NCBI GenBank assembly: GCA_913030835.1
Contig: CAJWDP010000008.1
Span: forward strand, 1-64,000
From: an uncultured Flavobacteriales bacterium
Lineage (GTDB): Bacteria > Bacteroidota > Bacteroidia > Flavobacteriales_D > Parvicellaceae
DNA length: 64,000 nt
Direction of reading: 5' to 3'
In this document: positions 1 to 10,555 of the stretch, in pieces
How positions within the stretch are numbered: the stretch's first letter is position 1
Layout of the letters: every line of letters starts with the position of its first letter
The notes under the pieces: generated by a model
The model's input: only the letters and a program-made list of their open reading frames with translations
The model's database searches: none
What the model was told of the DNA's origin: nothing
Made by a program: the position numbers and the translations under genes

Positions 1-362
1 TGGGCTTCCTTGTGAATGATTTTACCCGCCGTTGGCTTCAAAATCGGATCCCAGACGCAAACTATTTTTTGCTCCTTTAAACGCTTCAACAATCTGCCCA
101 AAACTACCGCATCTTTGACCAAACCAATCTTCGCATATCGAATCGAATAACGATCGAGTAACAGATTCAATTGACAAAACAACACCTCCTCATCTACCCA
201 ATTCAAAGACTCAAATTTGTCCTCTGTTTGTATGGTATTCGCTGTGATTACCGAAAGTCCCTGAAGCTTGTGCTGTTCAAACGTTTTCACATCAGCTATA
301 GCTCCAGCTCCACCGGATGGATCAAAACCAGCAATACTCAATATGTTTGGCCTATTCGACAT
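1..362 (-). CDS. thiD: Hydroxymethylpyrimidine/phosphomethylpyrimidine kinase ThiD (3' part cut by window edge)
   Basis: The minus strand reads open from an ATG at 362 to the window edge, giving about 120 residues. The N-terminus carries the ThiD signature SIAGFDPSGGAGA (residues 9-21), followed by a conserved ADVKTFE stretch. This family phosphorylates HMP and then HMP-P to HMP-PP, the pyrimidine half of thiamine, in the cytosol. The start lies 6 bases after the thiC stop, so it is the third gene of the thiS-thiC-thiD operon and falls under the same TPP riboswitch. The C-terminal half, including the catalytic CGTGC-like region, is outside the window, so a fusion to ThiE cannot be excluded. 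Confidence 0.9.
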   Translation of the reverse strand, partial: MSNRPNILSIAGFDPSGGAGAIADVKTFEQHKLQGLSVITANTIQTEDKFESLNWVDEEVLFCQLNLLLDRYSIRYAKIGLVKDAVVLGRLLKRLKEQKIVCVWDPILKPTAGKIIHKEA

Positions 363-368
363 ACGTAA

Positions 369-2264
<1,896 letters not shown>

Positions 2265-2276
2265 TTAGGAAGGTGA

Positions 2277-2477
2277 TTAACCTCCCTGAGTTGCAGTAAT
2301 TATCAAAATTTTATCGTTGTTTTCTAACACAACTTTTGTCCAGTTTGCTCGCGGTATTACCTGATTGTTAACAGCTAGGGCTATCCCATTTTTTTTCAGC
2401 AAACCTCTTTCAACAAGCAGTGCCTCTAATGACGAATGATTGATTTGATTTTCTTTGCCGTTTAAATAGATCTTCAT
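2277..2477 (-). CDS. thiS: Thiamine biosynthesis sulfur carrier protein ThiS
   Basis: This 66-residue ubiquitin-like protein ends in the diagnostic Gly-Gly (TATQGG), which is adenylylated and thiocarboxylated to deliver sulfur for the thiazole ring. The N-terminus MKIYLNGKENQI matches the first beta strands of ThiS/MoaD folds. It is the first gene after the TPP riboswitch and leads the operon. The other thiazole genes (thiG, thiH, thiF) are not in the window and presumably lie beyond the left edge or elsewhere. Confidence 0.92.
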   Translation of the reverse strand: MKIYLNGKENQINHSSLEALLVERGLLKKNGIALAVNNQVIPRANWTKVVLENNDKILIITATQGG

Positions 2478-2527
2478 CGTACCGGTTTTGCAGCAAAGAA
2501 ATCTGAATTGTAACCGTTTTCGATCTT

Positions 2528-2604
2528 CCTTTTTCCTTCGCCAGCATTATCTGGATCAAGTAATAAGGGTATTTCTCAGCCTGAATAAACAAGCACCCCT
2601 AAAG
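2528..2604 (-). promoter_or_regulatory. TPP riboswitch (THI element)
   Basis: Read on the minus strand, the leader contains the hallmark blocks of the TPP aptamer in order: CTTTAGGGGTGC, then GCTGAGAAATACCC, then ACTTGATCCAGATAATGCTGG, followed by CGAAGG. These correspond to P1/P2, the pyrimidine-sensor loop and the pyrophosphate-sensor arm. It sits about 50 bases upstream of the thiS ATG. A short pairing between CGGTT near 2516 and AACCG near 2484 could form part of the expression platform. No U-run follows, so control of translation start is more likely than termination; that last point is inference. Confidence 0.95.
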
Positions 2605-2705
2605 TTGATACTAAGGTATGAAATTGATCTGTTTTTGCGCACTCCAACCCAAGGAAAAATAGTATTGAACAGAATAACCATTATCAATTCTGAAGAGGCA
2701 TTGAA

Positions 2706-2726
2706 TATCGCCCGAAAATCGGGCAT
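2706..2726 (-). terminator. Possible weak terminator hairpin after the LRR gene
   Basis: A perfect 6-bp stem GCCCGA/TCGGGC with a 3-base loop lies at 2710-2724, directly after the stop of the minus-strand LRR gene. The following sequence is only mildly T-rich (GATATTCAATG), so termination efficiency is doubtful. Confidence 0.35.
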
Positions 2727-2729
2727 CAT

Positions 2730-3332
2730 TTAGTTCGCACAATCGCAGCTTGGGGAGAAATGAATTTTGGTGTTGGGCAGTAAGCTGCTAATTCTTTGTT
2801 GTTCTTGCTTGTTGAGATTAATTACGCGTAAGTCCAGCTCTTTCAGTTGAACCAGCTTTTTCATTTCATTTGGGTAATATCCCAGATTGTTGCTCCATAA
2901 ATCCAGATATTCCAATTGACTCAAGTTTCCGATCGAAGGCGGCAAAGAATCCAGCTCATTCTGGCTCAGTGTGATTTTCCGGAGAAAGCGACATTGAGTC
3001 AACCCAACAGGAAAAGAAACGATCTTATTCTTCGACAGGTTCACTTCAACCAGGTGGCTCAATTCACCTACCTCTTCCGGGATCTCTGTAAGTTTGTTTT
3101 TACTTAGATCAAGAACAAGCAAATTGGATAAGTGTAAAATTTCCTCAGGAAATTCTTTCAGTTTCATTTTATGCAAGTTCAGTTTATATACAACATCCGG
3201 ATTTATCATTGCAGATTCGATACTCGTAAACGTTCTGCATGTATCCAGATCGATTTTGTGAACATCAGGATGCTGCGCACTGCATACTACAGAGCAAAAC
3301 ACAAAAAATAAACTCAATATTCTAAAATGCAT
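2730..3332 (-). CDS. Secreted leucine-rich-repeat protein
   Basis: The 200-residue protein starts with a Sec signal peptide (MHFRILSLFFVFCSVVCSAQ). About five leucine-rich repeats follow, from roughly residue 50 to 170, with the LxxLxxLxLxxNxLxxLP pattern typical of short bacterial LRR proteins (for example LDLSKNKLTEIPEEVGEL). Such repeats form a solenoid for protein binding; the partner is unknown. Its start overlaps the end of ribF by 11 bases, so it is probably translated from the ribF transcript. No catalytic domain or type IX sorting domain is visible. Confidence 0.85.
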   Translation of the reverse strand: MHFRILSLFFVFCSVVCSAQHPDVHKIDLDTCRTFTSIESAMINPDVVYKLNLHKMKLKEFPEEILHLSNLLVLDLSKNKLTEIPEEVGELSHLVEVNLSKNKIVSFPVGLTQCRFLRKITLSQNELDSLPPSIGNLSQLEYLDLWSNNLGYYPNEMKKLVQLKELDLRVINLNKQEQQRISSLLPNTKIHFSPSCDCAN

Positions 3333-4269
3333 TCAATGCCTGGATTTTATCAAGCTCAAGCTGTCTTTTCAGCTCATCCACGGAATCAAACTTGATTTCG
3401 TCTCGTAATCGTTTAACAAATTCAATACCAATAAAGTTACCATAGATGTCTTCGTTAAAATCAAAAATATTCACCTCCATCGTAGGCTTCAGCAGCCCTC
3501 CGACCGTTGGTCTGAAACCTATATTCAGCATTCCCTGATGCCGCTGTTTGTTCACCTTAACTAGCACCGCATATACTCCATTACCCGGTATCAATTTGTA
3601 CCTGTCCTGAACCGATATATTCGCTGTAGGAAACCCGATCTCCCGGCCAATCTGTCTGCCTTTTACTACAATTCCGGAAACCTTGTACTGATGACCCAGG
3701 TATTTTGAAGCCGTCCTTACATCTCCTTCAAAAAGCGCTTTCCGAATTTTTGTACTGCTAATTTTAACATCATCCAGCTCCTGTGCGGGAATTTCCTCTA
3801 AAGCAAAATCGTACACCTCTGCTAATTCTTCCAATTGTTGAAAGTTTCCCTCTCGGTTTCTTCCGAATTGATGATCGTATCCAATGACCAAAGTTTTCAC
3901 CCCAATCTTGTTGACCAAAAGATCTCTAACATATTCTGTAGCAGATAATCTGGAAAATTTTCTTGAAAATGGATAGATGATCAAATGGTCCAATCCGGCT
4001 TCTTCCAAACGTTTAATTTTCTCCTCTCTGGTTGACAGCAGCTTCAACCCTTCGTCATCGGGAAACAATACCATTCTTGGATGAGGATGAAAGGTAAGCA
4101 ATACGGTTTCACCATGGCTTTTTGACGCAACGGACTGAAGTCTGTCGATGATCTTTTGATGTCCATAGTGCACGCCATCAAAAGTTCCCGTGGTAAGTAC
4201 CGGGTTTTTGACCCCTTGAAATTCGGAAATATCCGTGTAAACTTTCAAACCCAAATTGTCGATTAGCAC
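3322..4269 (-). CDS. ribF: Bifunctional riboflavin kinase / FAD synthetase RibF
   Basis: The 315-residue protein has the two-domain layout of prokaryotic RibF. An N-terminal nucleotidyltransferase domain contains TGTFDGVHYGH (residues 27-37), the HxGH-like nucleotide-binding motif. A C-terminal flavokinase domain contains GREIGFPTANI near residue 210. It converts riboflavin to FMN and then FAD in the cytosol. It is the first gene of a minus-strand pair with the LRR protein and diverges from atpD across a 173-base intergenic region. Confidence 0.95.
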   Translation of the reverse strand: MLIDNLGLKVYTDISEFQGVKNPVLTTGTFDGVHYGHQKIIDRLQSVASKSHGETVLLTFHPHPRMVLFPDDEGLKLLSTREEKIKRLEEAGLDHLIIYPFSRKFSRLSATEYVRDLLVNKIGVKTLVIGYDHQFGRNREGNFQQLEELAEVYDFALEEIPAQELDDVKISSTKIRKALFEGDVRTASKYLGHQYKVSGIVVKGRQIGREIGFPTANISVQDRYKLIPGNGVYAVLVKVNKQRHQGMLNIGFRPTVGGLLKPTMEVNIFDFNEDIYGNFIGIEFVKRLRDEIKFDSVDELKRQLELDKIQALNAF

Positions 4270-4329
4270 CTGAATAACAGGTATTAACGACTACAATTAG
4301 CTTCCAAAATACCCGAATTCGATAGGTCA

Positions 4330-4358
4330 CAAAAATATTAAAATAAATTTACCGAGAA
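4330..4358 (-). promoter_or_regulatory. Candidate promoter for ribF
   Basis: A perfect TAnnTTTG -7 box (TATTTTTG, 4337 to 4330 on the minus strand) is preceded 18 bases upstream by TTC, one mismatch from the usual TTG. It lies about 60 bases before the ribF start. The assignment rests on the known Bacteroidota promoter consensus. Confidence 0.35.
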
Positions 4359-4433
4359 ATTGGGCCTTTAATTCAAAGAATAACACTAATTTCGCATCGT
4401 TTTTGAAAAACGATTAATACACAACTAATATAG

Positions 4434-5945
<1,512 letters not shown>

Positions 5946-5957
5946 TAATGTAAGGCA

Positions 5958-6191
5958 ATGACGATTGAAGTTTTAACACCAGATGATCGACTTTACGTAG
6001 GTGAAGGAACGATGGTAGTGGCTCCAGGAAAAGATGGAAATTTGGGAATTATGGAGAATCACGCACCACTTATTACTACACTGAAAGAGGGAAAGGTAGA
6101 AATTGAGACTCCTGAAGGAAGAAAGTCTTTTGACGTGTCTGGAGGAGTTTTAGAAGTACTCAAGAATAAAGTCATTGTTCTTGCTGAATAA
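5958..6191 (+). CDS. atpC: F0F1 ATP synthase subunit epsilon (short form)
   Basis: The 77-residue protein matches the N-terminal beta-sandwich domain of F1 epsilon (MTIEVLTPDDRLYVGEG, then the ENHAPLIT block). It ends at VIVLAE, so it lacks the C-terminal helical hairpin that inhibits ATP hydrolysis in many bacteria, where epsilon is about 130-140 residues. The stop is clean and is followed by a terminator, so this is a natural short form and not a truncation artefact. Short epsilon subunits are known in Bacteroidota. Confidence 0.95.
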   Translation: MTIEVLTPDDRLYVGEGTMVVAPGKDGNLGIMENHAPLITTLKEGKVEIETPEGRKSFDVSGGVLEVLKNKVIVLAE

Positions 6192-6211
6192 TATTACACT
6201 TTAAAGATGTG

Positions 6212-6246
6212 AAAGGCGATTCGTTGAATCGCCTTTTTTTATTTTT
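6212..6246 (+). terminator. Rho-independent terminator of atpDC
   Basis: An 11-bp perfect stem AAAGGCGATTC/GAATCGCCTTT with a 3-base loop (6212-6236) runs straight into a T-rich tract. It lies 20 bases after the atpC stop. Confidence 0.93.
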
Positions 6247-6308
6247 TGATTTAGCGGTACCCGATATTTGGCAAATCCATATTCCTGAAGAAAATTTAAA
6301 TTAGCAGG

Positions 6309-6914
6309 GTGATTAAATCATTGAGCATAATTGGAATCGTGTTAAGCTTGGCATTGTTTTTTGTAACCGTGTATTTTGCAGAAACGGCACAAAATTCAAG
6401 GCGAAATCACTACAGCTACAACGAGTACATCGGGAGCGATTACGAATACGGTGCCTATGAATTCGGAGATGAGCCCATTTATACCGATCGAGAAAGGATT
6501 ACCGCAGTTGCTGGTTCCGTCACAATGGTTTTCTTTCTTTTTTTCTCCACACTAAGCATTCTTTGGCTCAAGATGGTTAAACGAATGGCAGCCACATTGT
6601 TTGCCATTTTCACCTTATCCTTAAGTGGGATTATGGTACTTTTTGATTTTGTAGTAATCGCGACAGCGGAGCCGGATTTTGACGATATAGCCCCATTTTG
6701 GATCCTGTATACATTGCACATAATTGCGTTCAGTATCGTTGGCTTGGTTCAGGTCGTAAAGTTTGAACGGGAGCATAAGCCATCATTACAACCTATTGCA
6801 TCTGCTATAAATGCAGATGCTCAAGGCACAAACACAGACAGGAATGGATCTATCCCCCACAATACTCAAGTGGATAAATCCGTTGATGACATTGATTCAA
6901 TCGAAGATTTATAA
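6309..6914 (+). CDS. Hypothetical four-helix membrane protein
   Basis: No family is recognised. The 201-residue protein uses a GTG start and has about four hydrophobic segments: residues 4-24, 67-86, 93-113 and 128-148. An acidic, tyrosine-rich loop (NHYSYNEYIGSDYEYGAYEF) lies between the first two. The last 50 residues are polar and probably cytoplasmic. It ends 2 bases before a sulfotransferase gene, so the two are probably co-expressed. Confidence 0.75.
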   Translation: MIKSLSIIGIVLSLALFFVTVYFAETAQNSRRNHYSYNEYIGSDYEYGAYEFGDEPIYTDRERITAVAGSVTMVFFLFFSTLSILWLKMVKRMAATLFAIFTLSLSGIMVLFDFVVIATAEPDFDDIAPFWILYTLHIIAFSIVGLVQVVKFEREHKPSLQPIASAINADAQGTNTDRNGSIPHNTQVDKSVDDIDSIEDL

Positions 6915-6916
6915 CT

Positions 6917-7786
6917 GTGAAACTGGATCATATCATAATAGGCATGGGCAGATGCGGAACAACATCCTTATCTGAATACATCAAACAGCACCCAGATATA
7001 AATTGTAGTTCGGTAAAGGAAGTGCATTACTTTTCAATTGAAGAACTGTTTGAAAGAGGCGATTCCTATCTTGCTGAGCACTTCAATAATAGATCTGGAA
7101 TTACATCCATGGCGGACACCTATTTGCTTTTAAGTAAAGAAGGACCTGCGCGAATTCATGCACATAACCCCAACATCAAGATAACCGTTTTACTGAGGGA
7201 ACCAACCTCTCGTGCGTATTCGAACTACCACTACAGCATAAACAATGGATATGAACGGAAAGATGTAACATTCCTTGAGACGTTCCAAAACGAAAGCGAC
7301 TATTCCGAGGAGGGTATCATCTTGCGAAACAATCTTTGCCACTTTGAGGGAAGTCTGTACTTCAAGCAATTGTCGTTCTGGTTGAATTATTTTAAGCCTG
7401 ATCAACTACTCATTCTGAAAACACAGGACCTAAAAGACGATCCTCAGCTCACGATGAACAAATTCTTTGATTTTCTGGAAGTTGATCGGTTTAAGGTTCG
7501 CATTCTTGAAGCGCAAAACATAGCCAAAAAAGTGCGTTCCAAATCCATTCAGCAGTTCCTATTGAATCGAAACCATTGGCTAAGAAAAACAGTTCGTGCT
7601 CCATTGAAAATAAAATGGATCAAAGGTGCTATCATTAAATCAGGCGTAAACGACAAATTGCACCAATTTAATGCGAAAAAGGGCGAAGGATACCGCCCAA
7701 TTCTTGAAGAAGAAGCTAAATTCTGCGCAGACTATTTTGAAGAGGACCTCCGACTTTTGAAAGAAACCTTCGGCATATCTTTATAG
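6917..7786 (+). CDS. Sulfotransferase family protein
   Basis: This 289-residue protein has the two PAPS-binding elements of the sulfotransferase fold: a 5'-phosphosulfate loop GMGRCGTTSL (residues 9-18) and a 3'-phosphate loop LREPTSRAYSNYHY (residues 93-106). Such enzymes move sulfate from PAPS to a carbohydrate or other hydroxyl or amine acceptor; the overall pattern resembles the heparan-sulfate N/O-sulfotransferase group. It starts with GTG 2 bases after the upstream membrane-protein gene. Its stop interlocks with the stop of the convergent HAD gene. The acceptor cannot be told from sequence. Confidence 0.85.
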   Translation: MKLDHIIIGMGRCGTTSLSEYIKQHPDINCSSVKEVHYFSIEELFERGDSYLAEHFNNRSGITSMADTYLLLSKEGPARIHAHNPNIKITVLLREPTSRAYSNYHYSINNGYERKDVTFLETFQNESDYSEEGIILRNNLCHFEGSLYFKQLSFWLNYFKPDQLLILKTQDLKDDPQLTMNKFFDFLEVDRFKVRILEAQNIAKKVRSKSIQQFLLNRNHWLRKTVRAPLKIKWIKGAIIKSGVNDKLHQFNAKKGEGYRPILEEEAKFCADYFEEDLRLLKETFGISL

Positions 7787-8479
7787 GATACTCATTAAAT
7801 CCAATAAATTTCTGATCTCCTTTACCCGATGACTGCATTTTTCCCCTTCAGGGTTATACCAAATTCCTGTAATTCCAATATTCTGAGCACCTATAGCGTC
7901 AACCTCCAGATTGTCTCCGATCATAACACTTTCTTTCGGTTTTGCACCTGACTTTTCCAAAGCATACTCAAAGACGGAAGGGTGTGGTTTCTTTTTCCCC
8001 ACTTCTTCCGAGCACACCACTACGTTGAAATAGTCGGCCAATCCCGAACACTTTTGTTTTGTCCCTTGAACTTCCTTAAAACCATTGGTGATAATGTGCT
8101 GATGATACTTTTTCTCCAGATAGTTTAGAACCTCTATTGCACCGGGCATAAGTTTCGTTCTCTTCGGGCATTCCTCAATATAGGCCATCCCAAGTTGGTT
8201 CGCCAAAGATTTATCCTCAAAGCCAAGTTCCTGAAAGGTTAAGCTGAAACGAACGGACCTCAATTCCTCCTTCTCCATTTGGCCTGTACGATAGAGCGCC
8301 CAGCACTGTTCATTGATTCTTTTGTAAGCAGCTATGAACACATCTGCATTCGAATTCAATTTATCTTTTAATTCAAATGAAACGAATAAGTCCTTCAATA
8401 CATCTCGCGAATTGGAATCAAAATCCCAAAGTGTGTGATCCAAATCCCAAAATATATGTTTTATGCCGTTCAGTTTCAT
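7781..8479 (-). CDS. HAD-family hydrolase, YjjG-like nucleotidase
   Basis: The ATG at 8479 overlaps the preceding stop as ATGA, giving 232 residues. This start is preferred over an in-frame upstream codon inside the previous gene. All HAD motifs are present: nucleophile DLDHT (Asp12, Asp14), a Thr in IITNG, the Lys of GKKKPHP and the acidic MIGDNLEVD. The HTLWDF stretch and overall pattern resemble YjjG, a house-cleaning pyrimidine nucleotidase. Being third in the upp transcript supports a link to pyrimidine metabolism, though this is inferred. Confidence 0.88.
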   Translation of the reverse strand: MKLNGIKHIFWDLDHTLWDFDSNSRDVLKDLFVSFELKDKLNSNADVFIAAYKRINEQCWALYRTGQMEKEELRSVRFSLTFQELGFEDKSLANQLGMAYIEECPKRTKLMPGAIEVLNYLEKKYHQHIITNGFKEVQGTKQKCSGLADYFNVVVCSEEVGKKKPHPSVFEYALEKSGAKPKESVMIGDNLEVDAIGAQNIGITGIWYNPEGEKCSHRVKEIRNLLDLMSIL

Positions 8480-8919
8480 CCGGCAAACATATAGGCGGCA
8501 GTTAAAATAAACGACCACAGAAAAATGAAAAAAGAAGTGATTAAAAATGTGCCTTTTCTATCACTGTAAAACTTGGCTACAACGAGGGTTCCGCCCGGTA
8601 TGGATAAGAACATTGGACAGAGAAAACAAATCCAATAGTAACCATACTTATGTCTTGTAAGGCGAACGATTATTCTGTTTTTTCTACTGAATACCTTTTT
8701 CTTTTTGTTTGGATTCTCCTGCCGTTTTCTTTCGGCTCTTTTAAAAAAATAACTAGAAGCCCAGTAGAACACGTTGAAACAAACATATGCCCCCGCAAAA
8801 CAAGAAAATGAAATTTCCAAAAAAGTTAAGTCTATGGCCCAACCCACTAATGGCGCACCAAAATACTTAACGGTAGACAACCAAAAAAGCAAATTATACT
8901 TAGCGATATTTTCCCACAT
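8476..8919 (-). CDS. Hypothetical small membrane protein
   Basis: No known family is recognised. The 147-residue protein has about four hydrophobic segments: residues 7-25, 30-55, 95-115 and 122-146. A strongly basic loop (residues 60-86, rich in Lys and Arg) lies between the second and third. It starts 2 bases after the upp stop and ends in an ATGA overlap with the HAD gene, so it is in the middle of a three-gene operon. Confidence 0.75.
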   Translation of the reverse strand: MWENIAKYNLLFWLSTVKYFGAPLVGWAIDLTFLEISFSCFAGAYVCFNVFYWASSYFFKRAERKRQENPNKKKKVFSRKNRIIVRLTRHKYGYYWICFLCPMFLSIPGGTLVVAKFYSDRKGTFLITSFFIFLWSFILTAAYMFAG

Positions 8920-8921
8920 AA

Positions 8922-9572
8922 TTACTCTTTCTTACCAAAAGCAAGATCTCCCGCATCGCCCAAACCAGGTACGATATAGGATTGCGCAGTAAGTTCATCA
9001 TCCACGGCTCCAGCCCACAATGTAGTATTTGGTGGCATATTTCTTTTTGTATATTCAATTCCTTCCCTACTGGCTATTACACATGCAATGTGAATGTGTT
9101 TTGGTGTTCCTTTGCTCAGCATTGCCTTGTAACCAAGGACCATTGAGGAACCGGTAGCCAGCATCGGATCATTCAGAATCAATATTCTGTCGTCAATTTT
9201 AGGACTACTCAAATATTCAATTTCTATTTCGAAATCCTCTTGACTTGTATGTTTACGATATGCGCTGATAAACGCATTATCCGCATGATCAAAGTAGTTC
9301 AAAAAGCCGATATGAAAGGGCAATCCAGCTCGTAAAATAGTCGCTAATACAGGTTGTTCAGAAATGATGTTTTGAGTGGCAATACCCAATGGTGTTTTTA
9401 TATGCTGCTCCTGGTAGGTAAACCGTTTGCTGATCTCATATGAAATCACCTCACCTACCCTTTCTAAGTTTCGACGGAATCGCATCCTGTCTACTTGAAC
9501 ATCCTTACTTCTGATTTCTTGAATAAAGGAATTCAGAATTGTGTTGCTCTCACTAAAATTAATTACTTCCAC
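8922..9572 (-). CDS. upp: Uracil phosphoribosyltransferase
   Basis: The 216-residue protein belongs to the phosphoribosyltransferase fold. It has the PRPP loop LILNDPMLATGSSM (about residues 130-143) and the C-terminal uracil-binding segment YIVPGLGDAGDLAFG. It salvages uracil plus PRPP to UMP in the cytosol. It is first in an operon with a small membrane protein and a HAD nucleotidase, behind a near-consensus Bacteroidota promoter. Confidence 0.96.
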   Translation of the reverse strand: MEVINFSESNTILNSFIQEIRSKDVQVDRMRFRRNLERVGEVISYEISKRFTYQEQHIKTPLGIATQNIISEQPVLATILRAGLPFHIGFLNYFDHADNAFISAYRKHTSQEDFEIEIEYLSSPKIDDRILILNDPMLATGSSMVLGYKAMLSKGTPKHIHIACVIASREGIEYTKRNMPPNTTLWAGAVDDELTAQSYIVPGLGDAGDLAFGKKE

Positions 9573-9591
9573 TCAAAACAGTTTTGTATTC

Positions 9592-9620
9592 CAAATATAG
9601 TGAACTAACGTCACCGACAA
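9592..9620 (-). promoter_or_regulatory. Promoter of the upp operon
   Basis: On the minus strand TTG (9620-9618) is followed by an 18-base spacer and a perfect TAnnTTTG box, TATATTTG (9599-9592). Transcription would start near 9585, giving a leader of about a dozen bases before the upp ATG. Confidence 0.75.
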
Positions 9621-9679
9621 ATCAAACCAAGGGCTTCCAACTTTACTTTGTTCTTTTCCATCAAAAAGTTTCAATTTAA

Positions 9680-10555
9680 CTATTTCTTAATTTGATTCAA
9701 TGGGAACGGCAAGTGATTCCTTTTGACGTGCCAAATTGGCTTATTCTCTGCCCCGAAAGATCGATAAAATTGTGCAACCGTATCCACGTTGGATCCTGAA
9801 AAATCAAGCAATTTGAGTTTGCCTGCAAAACTGTGTATAACCCGATCAAATAAAAAGTGCATTGCCCCTATTTCCCGTCCTAATGCATTACTTGTCCCTT
9901 TCACAAAATTCAGTCGCCCGTTAAACTCCACAAAAAACCCTGCAGCAAGAATTTCATCGTCTTTTTCAACTATGAATCCATGACCAATTTCACAATCGAA
10001 AGCCTCAAGCATTAATTGTTCAAAGTTCTCGTATTCCTTTTCCTTTATTCCTAAAGCGCTGAACGACACGTTTTCTTTAAAAAAGAAGGAGATCAATGCT
10101 GCATTATTCGCAGAGCTAAACACAAGGCTTTCCTTAACTGCCTTCTTCACATTTCGTTTTGAATTTGAGGAATAACCTTGAATAATTTCAAGGTAAGTCT
10201 TGTCCATTGCTAATTCGCAGTTGTTCCAAACAACAGCACCTTCCACTTCGTGAGTAATCCTTACGTCAACATACTTGGCCACCTTCCAAATGGCTTCATC
10301 GACCTCCTCTTCTGACATTTCACCTACTACTGAAACACGATGAAAAAGAAACGGATTATAGGTATACTTTAACCCCGCCTTTGATTTTATAGGAAATGGT
10401 ATTGCAGCCTCGTACTCGTTTTTCATTACGACCACCCAATCTGTACAAAGCGCGTCCAAGCACCACGATAAGTTATAAAACAGGGAATTTTTTGTTTCCC
10501 AGACCATCGTATCCCAACGTTTTATATCAATATGTTTCCGTTCTAGAATTCTCAT
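9680..10555 (-). CDS. FemAB/GNAT-like acyltransferase of a glycan operon
   Basis: The 291-residue protein resembles the acetyltransferase group (BioF2/FemAB-like) found in bacterial polysaccharide loci. It has an N-terminal half of mixed alpha/beta structure, a central SNSKRNVKKA basic segment and a C-terminal GNAT-like core with ILAAGFFVEFNGRLNFVKGTS and LDFSGSNV. It may transfer an acyl or aminoacyl group to a sugar. Its ATG overlaps the stop of the upstream glycosyltransferase as ATGA, indicating translational coupling. It is the last gene of the run. Substrate and donor cannot be deduced. Confidence 0.7.
   Translation of the reverse strand: MRILERKHIDIKRWDTMVWETKNSLFYNLSWCLDALCTDWVVVMKNEYEAAIPFPIKSKAGLKYTYNPFLFHRVSVVGEMSEEEVDEAIWKVAKYVDVRITHEVEGAVVWNNCELAMDKTYLEIIQGYSSNSKRNVKKAVKESLVFSSANNAALISFFFKENVSFSALGIKEKEYENFEQLMLEAFDCEIGHGFIVEKDDEILAAGFFVEFNGRLNFVKGTSNALGREIGAMHFLFDRVIHSFAGKLKLLDFSGSNVDTVAQFYRSFGAENKPIWHVKRNHLPFPLNQIKK

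Noticed and set aside
171-368. 65-residue plus-strand frame at the left edge
   Set aside because: It lies antisense to thiD, whose conserved N-terminal signature is unmistakable on the minus strand.
2410-2733. Short open frames on both strands over the thiS leader
   Set aside because: The region is explained by the TPP riboswitch, and the frames run through its conserved structural blocks.
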